Assembly (NCBI RefSeq): GCF_030463565.1
Contig: NC_134643.1
Location: 80,535,721 to 80,599,720 of the forward strand
From: Pelecanus crispus
Lineage: Eukaryota; Chordata; Aves; Pelecaniformes; Pelecanidae
Reading direction: 5' to 3'
DNA length: 64,000 nt
Part shown: in pieces, positions 1 through 9,933 of the stretch
Numbering within the stretch: position 1 is the first letter of the stretch
Layout: the number at the start of each line of letters is the position of its first letter
Notes under the pieces: generated by a model
The model's input: the letters and a program-made list of their open reading frames with translations, nothing else
Databases searched by the model: none
What the model was told of the DNA's origin: nothing
Translations under genes and position numbers: made by a program

Positions 1-378
1 CTTAATCGCCTGTCTTTGGTATTTTAAGAAGTCAAACATTTGGTCAAGAATATTAGTTTTCCTTATTTACAGATTGATCTAACAGGAGCCTAATATTCTG
101 TCATCATAATTCTTTAAATTTAAAATTCCCTTACTGGAAATACTTACATGTGTACTTAATTTTGTATGATACCTTTGATTTTGAATATAAATTTTTTTGT
201 AGAAACAGTGCTTATGAAATGTCAGTTTGCCCTGATCCTAAAACATATGCTTAATTCAGTTCAGTAGTGATGTCTGCTCTACTTCTTCTTTTAAGTCTGA
301 CATATTTTAAAAGTTCTTACCTTGGCCTTTTGACTACTGAAGTAAATGTGGCTCTTGTGTGTTTACATTTCTTAACAG
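1..378 (+). other. FAM118A: FAM118A intron (partial)
   Basis: AT-rich non-coding sequence ending in a normal acceptor (ttcttaacag) before the exon at 379. The upstream FAM118A exons, including the N-terminus and most of the SIR2-like domain, lie outside the window. I see no other gene or repeat here. Confidence 0.75.
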
Positions 379-664
379 GAAGTTCTTCAAAATTTGTATC
401 GAACCAAGTCCTTTTTGTTTTTGGGCTGCGGAGAGACTCTGCGTGATCAGATATTCCAAGCTCTTTTTCTTTATACTGTAAAGAATAAAGTGGATTTAGA
501 ACATTATATGTTGGTGCTTAAAGAAAATGAAGACCACTTTTTTAAGCTCCAGGCAGATATGCTGCTGCATGGAATAAAAGTAGTGTCCTATGGGGACTGC
601 TTTAAACAATTCCCAGAGTATGTACAAGATCTGGCTGCACAGATCTGCAAGCAGCGAAGTCCAG
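379..664 (+). CDS. FAM118A: FAM118A coding exon (third from last)
   Basis: Acceptor cttaacag, donor gtaacg. It is open in one frame from [10 protein letters not shown] to KQRSP and ends in phase 1. Confidence 0.95.
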
Positions 665-3600
665 GTAACGTATCCTTTTTAATAAGAAAATTTTGAGTAG
701 GTACATAGCAGGATGCCATGTCTGAACAATCAGCAGTTGGTCTGAGGCATTGACCTCATGCATAGCTAGCGGTAGGCCTGTGCAGCATCTTTGCTTATGA
801 ATGGCATGCTGAGTTGGAACACGTTGACAAATTGTAACCAAATTTCTTTCTGTAAGGTCGCTGGATTCTTGCAGATTTAATCTTTAATTCTGAATTTGTC
901 TTTTTGTTCGCATTCGGTTAAGTTTACTTTGTGTATTTTTTTTGTCGTGAACTACTCCACTATATTGAGTATTATGTTATATGAAATACAACATGTCAGT
1001 AAAAGAGACTAAAAGAATTGAAGGAATTAACTGGTGGGATAAGCTGGTTGAGCCACAATATCTGATTAGGCACAGAGCGGGGAAATTAAATCAGTACACC
1101 CAATAGTGCTTGGCTTGACACAGTTAGGGCTAATGGGGGGAAAACCTGAGTGTGAGGATAATGGTTTGTGACAATAAAATAGAAGAGGCTGTGGAATAAT
1201 ATTCCATTTGTGACAGTGAATGGCATTCTGTAGAGGGTGTTTAATGCTGAAATGGGAAATAACTCTATACCTTTGCTGAAGGTAACAGTCCTGCATCGAT
1301 GAGGAGTTAAATTTTACTAATTAGGTCCATTCACCTACTTCCCCCCTGCTGTCTCCCTTTCATCCTGTTGTCTCTCAACTCATAAAATTCCTTAGCTGTA
1401 ACAGTGAGAGCCTTTAATAGAAAACCAGGGAAAAACAACAACTGTTTGTTGAAGGAAAGAGATTTCTTTAATGTTTGCCAAACAAGGACAGTTCTACTAT
1501 GGCTTATCCAGAGAATTGAGGAAAATAACTAGCGTAAATGACCTTGGGAAGAATACTGTTTTGCAGCTATTTTATTTATCATGTCAGTGAAACTCTTTTG
1601 TCTAAAATTACTCCTAAGTGGTGCACAACAGGAACCTTCCCCTTGTCTTCCCTAAAAGAAAATTGCAGGTGTATGCCCAAATTATGTAATGGTTTCTGTA
1701 ACTGGACGAATATTACATTTAGACTGGATTAGATTTTTCTTCCTGTGAAGGCTAGAAAAACTATTCAGCACAGCATCTAGGTTTCAGGAAGTTTGTCTGC
1801 AGTGTAGACACCTAGAAGTAAGTTGGGGTGCAGTTTCAGGCACTGAACTAGCCTCAGCCTGGTACTTTGTTCTTTGACATGCTACTGTTGATGGACGTAC
1901 TTTTCATAGTCCGAGCAGTGTCTAGAGCCTGTTGAGTCTGCAGTATCCAATTTATTGCAAAGCAGCCATTGATTTCAAAACAGGGTGGAAGATACATTTA
2001 CATAAGCTCTAAATGGAAATGACTGCAAAATTGGACTATAATGCTCCCCTTCCCGTTCAGTGGAATTACTGATTGGCGTAATACTTGCAAGAAGAGGGAC
2101 CTTTTCTGACTTCAAAATCTTGTTGATCTCATTTACAAGTCAAGATCCCAAACATAACTTTTCAAATGTGCATAACTGCTCTTTATGTTACCAAACTGTC
2201 AGATTTCATTTTTTTCATGCTTATTTACAAACTCTCCTTTAAAAAATAGCAGAAGGAGTTTGTTAAAAGGGTTACATGAAAGAAATGAGAAATGCAGGCT
2301 CTGATCCTGATAGGGGACTTCAGCCACCTGGACATCTGCTGGAAAAGCAGCACAGCGACTGCAAGCAGTCCAGAAAACTATTGGAGTGCATTGAGGATAA
2401 CTTCCTAGTACAGGTGATGGAGAGCCCCACCAGAGGAGAAGCGCTGCTGGACCTGTTGCTCACTCGGAGAGGTCAAGGTTGGAGGTAGCCTGGGCTGCAG
2501 CAATCGTGCCCTGGTAGAATTTTCAATCTACAGATGAAGTTGCTAAGCCACTACCCATCGTATTTGAAAAGTCGTGGCAGACTGAGGAAGTTCCTAGTGA
2601 CTGCAAAAGGGGAAACATAACCCCCATTTTTAAAAAGGGAAAAAAGGAAGACCCGGGGGAACTACAGGCTGGTCAGTCTCGCCTCTGTGGCCAGCAAGAT
2701 CATGGATCAGATCCTCCTGGAAACTATGCTGAGGCACGTGGAAAACAGAGGGGTGATTGGTGACAGCCAGCATGGCTTCATGAAGGGCAAATTGTGCCTG
2801 ACAAATTTGGTGGCCTTCCATGACGGGGTTACAGTGTTGGTGGATAAGGGAAGAGCGACTGACATCATCTTCCTGGACTTGTGCGAAGCATTTGATGGTG
2901 TTCCGCACAACGTCCTTATCTCTAAAATGGAGAGATGGATTTGATGGGTGGACCACTTAGTGGATAAGGAATTGGCTGGATGGTCGCACTCAAAGGAGTT
3001 GCGGTCAACGGCTCAATGTCTGGGTGGAGACCAGTGACAAGTGGCATTCCTCAGGGGTTGGTATTGGGACCAGTATTATTTAACATCTTTGACAGGGACA
3101 CGGACAGTGGGCTCAAGTGCACCCTCAGCAAGTTTGCAGATGACACCAAGCTGTGCAGTGTGGTTGACACGCTGGAAGGAAGGGATGCCATCTATTGGGA
3201 CCTTGACAGGCTTCAGAGTCTCATGAAGTTCAACAAAGCCAAGTGCAAGGTCCTGCATGTGGGTCAGGGCAATCTCAAGCACAAATACAGGCTGGGCAGA
3301 GAATGGATTGAGAGCAGCCCTGAGGAGAAGGACCAGGGGGTGTTGGTTGATGAGAAGCTCAACATGACCCAGCAATGTGCGCTTGCAGCCCAGAAGGCCA
3401 ACTGTATCCTGGGCTGCATCAAAAGAAGCGTGGCCAGCAGGTCCAGGGAGGTGATTCTCCCCCTCTACTCCATTCTTGTGAGACCCCACCTGGAGTACTG
3501 CGTCAGCTCTGGAGCCCTCAGCACAGGAAAGACATGGACCTGTTGGAGGGGGTCCAGAAAAGAGCCACAACGCCAATCTGAAGGCTGGAGCACCTCTCCT

Positions 3601-5754
3601 ATGAGGACAGGCTGAGAGAGTTGGGGTTGTTCAGCTTGGAGAAGAGAAGGCTGCGAGGAGACCTTATTGCTGCCTTTCAGTACTTAAAAGGGGCCTACAG
3701 GAAAGATGAGGAGGGACTCTTTATCAGGGAGTGTAATGACAGGACAAGGGGTAATGGCTTTAAACTGAAAGAGGGTAGATATAGATTAGATATTAGGAAG
3801 AAATTCTTTACTGTGAGGGTGCTGAAGCACTGGAACAGGTTGCCCAGAGAAGCTGTGGATGCCCCATCTCTGGAACTGTTCAAGGCCAGGCTGGATGGGG
3901 CTCTGAGCAGCCTGGTCTAGTGGAAGGTGTCCCTGCCCATGGCAGGGGGGTTGGAACTAGATGATCTTTAAGGTACCTTCCAGCCCAGACCATTCTGTGA
4001 TTCTAAATACAACCTTGCTGTTTTGGGCTGTTGCATAAAAGTATAAAAACTTTTTGGATGCTAACTTCTCCTGTTGCTCTCTTTCACTTGTCTAGATGCT
4101 GATCGAGTGGACAGCACAACACTGTTGGGTAAGTAACGTTCTTACTGTCACAGAAAGTTCCATAATCTTGTCAGAGAGATAAAAATAAGTTTCTTATTTA
4201 CAACGTAATTAAATGATTATTGTGCAGCGCTCTGATTTAGCTCTGAAAGTCTGCTTACAGATTCTTTTTTTACCCTCATTTTCTTTCTGTGTATTAGCAA
4301 GTAACTATTGGATTTCAGCTGTCAATAAAATGACAAATGATAGAATGGTAGTGTTAGGTTAATGGTTGGACTTGATGATCTTAAAGGTCTTTTTCCAACT
4401 TAAATGATTCTGTGATTCTATGATAATGGAAAAGCTCCAGAAAATGTATATAAAAAAATTATTAATGCTGCTCAGAGTATTCTAAGGTAACATTAACATC
4501 CATGAGGTTTTGGCTTAGATTTCCAAACATACATTTGGCTATTCTGAATGCCTTCCCTAAGAAGGTATAGAAGAGTGAATCTCAAGCTTAAGCATGTAGT
4601 ACTGAAGGTGAATTTTTGGCTAAGCGTTGTTCAGGTATCTTTGTGATACTTCTGTGAATAAGCAGAGCAATAATACATTCTAATTTATGGTATAAAATAG
4701 CAAAACTTCCCTTTGAAACACCATTTCAATTTAAAAAGATTACACTTCTAAGATATTTGTGCTGCTGCTGCAAATAAAATTGTAGAAAAGTATCATTTCA
4801 TTATTGCATATAAGAGTCTTTGGCACTACAGGAGATTAAAAGCCCCCACTTTTTCACAAAAAGTACACAAGGTCCAAGATAACTTGTGGGCAGGTGTAAA
4901 GTCAGAGATTAATTTTGTAATTCCAACTAGATTTTAAGCTTATCTGTCCTTCAGGTGAGTTCATAAATCCCTTTTTCGGTAAAGCATAATTAGGCATCAG
5001 TGGAGATGAAACCAAAAAGTTGAGCACAATTTCTTCCAGTTCCACTTCACATAAAGCTCCTTTACTAACTTATTAGCATCTTCCTTACAAGTAATTTTAG
5101 CACACATTTAGTTGTATTTAGGAATACCTAGTAAGTTTTTAAAAAAAAAAAAAATTCCTTAACAGAGACTTGTATAATACCCCTCAAAAAATATATTTAG
5201 AATTTTAACTGATGGATGTCCTGATTTTTGAAGGAATTTCCCTTCCATTCATTTTTACTGTCCAGGTATGCTGTTTATACTTTTCATCAGTAGGTCACAC
5301 CAGGAATTGTTTTCCTCTGAACAAGGGATCCAGACTTTTTAAAGAAGTGTCTCACCTGTGAACTCCACAGGCATTATCACACAAAATGAGTAATTATTTT
5401 CTTCAAAAGGCAGCTGTATAGTTAGCTACTTCCCATTTTTTTATGGTAGTACCAGGGCTCAGTGTTGGGGAAGAGCTCAAGATCACTGAACTGGTGCAGA
5501 CTTTCAGTGGGGTTAGTGGTATAATTCAGAATCCAAATACAAGAACCACAGTGGACCAGTATTGTTTATTTTAATATTTGGTGCTTGCAATAAAAAGTAT
5601 TCAAAGCAGACATATGTAGCAACATTAATTTCCCCCCCGCTTTCCCTCCACAGGAACTTCGTGTGTGGACTGTGCTAAAAGGAAGTTAGGAGAAAATGGC
5701 ACTGACTCTCCTAAGAGAATCAAGCAGTCAGAGAATGGTATACCCACTATTTAA
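379..5754 (+). CDS. FAM118A: FAM118A, C-terminal part (last three coding exons)
   Basis: C-terminal portion of FAM118A, a SIR2-like domain protein. Coding exons are 379-664, 4096-4128 and 5654-5754, with phases 0/1, 1/1 and 1/stop; together they give 139 codons. The first exon carries the end of the SIR2-like fold, including [18 protein letters not shown] and [17 protein letters not shown], which match human FAM118A closely from memory. The short second exon encodes [12 protein letters not shown], and the last ends at TAA 5752-5754. The final residues after the CAKRKL segment diverge from the human tail. The paralogue FAM118B has been linked to bacterial SIR2 immune proteins and innate signalling; a similar role for FAM118A is inference. 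The N-terminal exons are outside the window. The intron between the first two exons is interrupted by a CR1 copy. FAM118B is the only realistic alternative, but the SMC1B neighbour and the tail sequence favour FAM118A. Confidence 0.93.
665..2275 (+). other. FAM118A: FAM118A intron, unique part
   Basis: Non-coding intronic sequence upstream of the CR1 insertion. Short open frames here have no recognisable similarity and no splice context. No RNA gene or repeat recognised. Confidence 0.6.
2276..4004 (+). mobile_element. CR1 LINE fragment, internally deleted, frameshifted
   Basis: Non-LTR retrotransposon copy in the sense orientation of FAM118A. Bases 2276-2490 retain part of the ORF2 endonuclease region ([10 protein letters not shown]-like, then [14 protein letters not shown]). 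From about 2520 it jumps to the reverse transcriptase, so the end of the endonuclease and the linker are deleted. The RT includes [24 protein letters not shown] and the catalytic-type motif FADDTKL near 3133, but in several frames with stops. The 3' part ([16 protein letters not shown], about 3820-3880) and a 3' tail ending CCATTCTGTGATTCT are typical of CR1. The copy is dead: frameshifts and stops interrupt the RT. The 5' boundary is approximate. Confidence 0.93.
4096..4128 (+). CDS. FAM118A: FAM118A penultimate coding exon (33 nt)
   Basis: Small exon between acceptor cttgtctag and donor gtaagt. It encodes [12 protein letters not shown] when joined in phase 1 on both sides, a segment I recognise from human FAM118A. 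Too short to stand out as an open frame by itself. Confidence 0.9.
4348..4424 (+). mobile_element. CR1 3' tail fragment
   Basis: About 77 bp beginning GTGTTAGGTTAATGGTTGGA and ending in TGATTCTGTGATTCTATGAT, a typical severely 5'-truncated CR1 tail. A near-identical tail lies at 42783-42869. It is in the FAM118A intron between 4128 and 5654. Confidence 0.85.
5654..5754 (+). CDS. FAM118A: FAM118A last coding exon
   Basis: Acceptor ccctccacag. Two bases complete the split Gly codon, then 32 codons and a TAA stop at 5752-5754. It contains [19 protein letters not shown], matching the human CQDCAKRKLEENG segment before the tails diverge. Confidence 0.9.
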
Positions 5755-5758
5755 TGGG

Positions 5759-5811
5759 AAAAACAAACAAACAAACAAACCCCAACAAAACAAACCCAAA
5801 ACCCAACACAG
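5759..5811 (+). repeat. A/C-rich simple repeat, (AAAC)n-like
   Basis: Starts as perfect AAAC repeats and degenerates into CCAACAAAACAAACCC-type sequence. It lies directly after the FAM118A stop codon, in the putative 3' UTR. Confidence 0.8.
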
Positions 5812-8333
5812 AAGCTTTTTAACAGTAGGTGTTTTACATCTGCTGCATGGAAAGTTTTGAACTGAGCATTTCCATGATTTTAAGTGGAACAAAAAATTGT
5901 GCATCTTAGCCTTTTCTTCTCTAGAGCTGGAAATGTGTGAGGTCTGTAAAGCTCGAGAGTCAGACTAGTCACTCCAGTGACTGAAACTGTATCTGCAGGG
6001 TCAGTTAGAAGCAGGTGCAAGTTTTCTCTGCCTGTGCTTCAAGCCAGTTGGACCAAGCTCTTACCAAGGTGAAACCACAACAGAGGTTATGTTTGCATCT
6101 GTCAGAAATTACTTTTGGCATACCTGCAACTATCTGTTAGTTGCCTTTAAAATGAGGGGGTTTCTATTCTTTTCTCATCAGCTGAACTGCAGTTAGGCTG
6201 CTGGAGGCTGAACTCTTCAGGGGTCTGTCAGCACAAGGCTGCTCGCAAGCTTCTGATTCGGATCCCTAAGCTGTTAGAACAGGAACTGTCATTTCACGTT
6301 TATAGAACCTGCATCATAACCTGCCTATCTTACACTTTTAGCATGAGTATTTGTTTTCATTTGTCAGTCTATTAAGGCACGAGAAATCACATGGGGAGAA
6401 AAAGATGTAATAGTAATGTATCAGCAAGGACATACCATGTGTACATGGGGGCTTACTGACCTATTTGCAGTGTATTTCTATGGAAATATTTTAAGTATTG
6501 TTTAAATTGTAGAGTATGCTGCCAGTTATCTCAGCAGATAATGGATAGTCTTAATGCAGCAGAATTAAAACCAGTTAGTATCTAATTATGTATCTGTAGC
6601 CAATTTCTAGTGGGTAAGTTGGACTTCAGTTGAACTAATCAAACAATTAAGGTTAGGCACTGCATTAACTCTTTTTTTCTGAGGTGCTGTTACTTCACCT
6701 ACCACTGAATTGTCTCAACACTAAGCTGACATAATTACTGGTCCAGTTGCTAACAAACACTGGTAATCTTCTGCAGTTTTCTAGTCAGCTGCCTCTCACC
6801 TCACTGTCTGCAGGAGAGCACGTTCAGGACCATTCTTTGTTCTGATACTGGCACATTTTTATCTGGCGGTCCCGGAGGGTTGCTTCAGTCAGATTTCTGT
6901 GCTTATGTTCCCTGTGGCTTTGATCTCTTACACCTTCTGAGATCACATCACACTATAATGAGGTTTTACAGGGAGTAGAAGTGATGGGTCTGTCCTGTGA
7001 CCTTCCTGTCTGAATTGTGGTATGTCCCATGTCACAAAACCAATTTCTGCTTGTTCTCTGGTATGTATGTGTGTAAAATGAAAAGTTTAAAAGTGAGGTG
7101 CCTGCTTCTTTCTAGACTTATACTACTGAGATGGGTGGAGTTTTTGTGGCGTGGAGGTCTTTGTCCCTGTGCTGAAGTTGGTAAAGATCTGAAGATGTTT
7201 TGCCTAGGAAAGTGATCTGAAACAGTGCATGCACACTGACTCTTGTCTCTTCTATGCCAGAAGAGACCACTGAGTCGTCTTTCATGAGTGACAATCTGGA
7301 AACCATACTTGGGTTTTAGTATGCGATATAATTGCTAAGGACCTCAACTGTCAGTTCTCAAGGCTTCAGCTGTGTTTTTTAAAAGGTAAAAGTCAAAAGC
7401 AAACCCAGCCTGAATATAGACCATACTCATCCTCTCCTTTTGAGAGTCTGTATTTATGCATATATAATGTTTGAAAATGAAGTCTTTTAGCATCATGTAT
7501 AGCATTATCTGTAAGACACTAACCTCCAGTCAGCATGAATTGGCTGTTTTGAAAAGTGATCAGTCATGCTATTTTGGGTGCTGATGTATCAGCTTAAAAC
7601 ACTTAAATTGTTGCTGCAAGCTGCAGCAAAATTAATCAGACGAGCTGAGCTATTTATGACCCTGATTACTGCAATTACTTAAGCCCAACCTTAAAGTCAT
7701 GCAACTCCTCATCTTGTGCCTGAAGTCAGATGCACATTAGGAAATCACATCCCCTCCCTTTGGTCAGGATCACCTTACACCTAGCATTGGTGATTCTTCC
7801 ATTTTGTAGACACAGCTGAACTGCAACTTGTACAGCAGCCTCCCCTGACTCAAATGCTATTTACTTGTATCCTGAAAAACAAATGAGTAAGGGGTTATTT
7901 TCATTCCTCACAGTAAGAAGGTAAAAATGCCTAGCTTTAGTTTTGTTCTCCCCCCACCCCTCCCAATCAAAGAATGTATTTTAGTCATCTTAAGGATGGG
8001 ATTGCCTTGCAGCTACCTCAGGGTTTAAAACAGTCGAAAGGGACAGAACCTGAAACTTGTCTGTTCCATTTATCTGTTAAGTGAAAGAGTAACTTGTTTA
8101 AGGCCCTGTTCAAATTATTACCTAAGTATTGTAAAAGAACTAACTGTACACACTGGCATGTTAAATGATGTTTGCTGATTCTACTGTAGATGTCTCTCTA
8201 CTTAACTTTTTTTTTTTAAAATGGGAGTGAGATACTTATTGAAAATAAACTTGTTGACCATTTATTATCCTGTTTTGTTCAAGCTGTGTAATGAAGGTGA
8301 TATGACATCTCTGATGACGGTGTACACTCTTTT

Positions 8334-8339
8334 AATAAA
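8334..8339 (+). terminator. FAM118A: candidate FAM118A poly(A) signal
   Basis: AATAAA in the context CTTTTAATAAAGTATTT, 2.6 kb after the stop. Another AATAAA is at 8244-8249 and a third + strand copy at 8655-8660. I cannot tell from sequence which is used. Confidence 0.45.
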
Positions 8340-8639
8340 GTATTTAAAGCCAAATAGACCATTCTTCTATAGTAGCTAAAATGTATAGCTTTCACCATTC
8401 TTCAGACTGTTCAAGTCTTTACTGTATTTTTCAACCAACTGTTCCTAGCAAATGGTCAAAACCACACAAACCAACCCAAAACTTCGGTATTTGCAATACG
8501 CAAACTGATGTGGGTCAGTGAGCTTTGAAAATCACTGGAGGCTGCTCTTCTATTGATCCTTCACACTACTGTAAGTATTTCCACATCTGTCAATGGATTC
8601 TGAATTAAGGGACTAACTAGCATGACTCACGCTCACAAG

Positions 8640-9822
8640 TAAATAATTTTATTAAATAAAGTGTGGCAGCAACATAAGTATTTCATAAACATCCGTCTAC
8701 AGTATAAGTGGGCACATTTACATTGTTGAAGTGTTCCCACAGGAACACATTATCTACCGCTCACATGTCATTCCTTCCTTACACAGTAACCCCACATGTC
8801 TAGACATCATCAGTTGTGTGCAACAGGCATGGTTGCAAGGTGGATGTGTATAAGCAGCACAGTGGGTAAAAGGAAGCTGGTGTACGAACACAAAAAGATA
8901 GAATTATTATGAACAACCATAAACCAAGTAAAGTTCTTCAGCATACACTGAGGTAAAACACAAGCCAGATGAAGTGATTCAAGCTCTCTCAAACAGTATT
9001 CTGTAACCAACTTCATTAACTTTGCTGCTTAGATGAATCATGGCCATCAAAATAAACTTGACTTTACTGGGACAGCTATGTAATAACAATCTCAACTGCA
9101 AACCAATATACTATTTTCTAAGGCTGCTACCTGTATGGCATCTGACGCACCTGTTTTATTCTTTCCACTTTTGTATGGGGTAGAATACCTCAAAGGTGAC
9201 ATTTTTCCAGGTTAGGTCACACCTACAGAGATGCGTCGTGAGCTTTTGTAAAGTTAACTCATATTTTCATAACGTTGCAGTGGAAGAGTGAAATCTTACT
9301 GGGCATCACAAAAGATAATGGGCAGTTTCCAATATCTTCTTGTTTTAAAAAACAGGAAATAATCCTATCTGAACGCAAATAGATGCAGCTGCAACACTAA
9401 AGAGAGAGATTGTAAAGGTCTCGACCAGTGGTAGCATGCATGTAAACAGTGCACTGGAGATATGGCTAAACACACTACTTTTCGTAAGAACAGCGAGAGG
9501 CTTATTCTTTGTGATCGTGTGCTTATGTGAACCTGTAATCCTTCACCTTAAGGCAAAAAAACCCTCAAAACATTTGAAGAGAAACCTCTGCATACCAGAA
9601 TGTACGCACTTCAATAACCACCTCTGGCTATCTCTTTACTTGTTAACGAAACTGTATCAATGAGTAACAGTTACTTCCTTCAATATTTTAGAAAACTGCT
9701 TTGCTGGAAAGATAAACATTTCTCTATCAACCTCTAATAGCCACATTCAAACTCAGATTTGTAACAGTCAGCTGTAAACACAGTTCTTGCTGTTGTCACC
9801 TGGCCCTGAAATCATCCACGCT
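8640..9822 (-). other. SMC1B: SMC1B putative 3' UTR
   Basis: Non-coding sequence between the SMC1B stop codon and the candidate poly(A) signal. Frames here are short and unrelated to SMC1B. The extent is inferred from the hexamer position only. Confidence 0.45.
8648..8653 (-). terminator. SMC1B: candidate SMC1B poly(A) signal
   Basis: Reads AATAAA on the - strand (TTTATT on +), about 1.17 kb past the SMC1B stop codon. It sits within a 14-bp stretch that also carries an AATAAA for the + strand two bases further on. Confidence 0.45.
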
Positions 9823-9933
9823 TTATTCCAAAACCGAACTGCGTTTGTGCTTCTCTGTTCTTTCCTGGTCATCGATGTCTGGATACTCGGTAAGATCCAA
9901 AGTCAGTACTCGACTGAACATAAAGTCATCGTG
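9823..9933 (-). CDS. SMC1B: SMC1B exon 25 (last coding)
   Basis: Residues 1203-1238 and the TAA stop (9825-9823). Acceptor cctcttctcag. Contains [15 protein letters not shown], the conserved end of SMC1B, then a short divergent tail. Confidence 0.95.
   Translation of the reverse strand, partial: HDDFMFSRVLTLDLTEYPDIDDQERTEKHKRSSVLE

Larger units (their letters stand above)
5755..8360 (+). other. FAM118A: FAM118A putative 3' UTR
   Basis: Non-coding region between the FAM118A stop codon and candidate poly(A) signals at 8244-8249 and 8334-8339. No splice-linked open frame is visible. The length, about 2.6 kb, is inferred from where clear AATAAA signals occur; an earlier cleavage site cannot be excluded. 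An A/C-rich repeat starts immediately after the stop. Confidence 0.5.

Noticed and set aside
3076-3576. 166-codon - strand open frame across the first CR1 copy
   Set aside because: It is the antisense shadow of CR1 reverse transcriptase sequence.
2276-4004. CR1 reverse transcriptase as a host gene (telomerase-like or domesticated RT)
   Set aside because: It is internally deleted, frameshifted and ends in the standard CR1 tail; it shows decay, not preservation.
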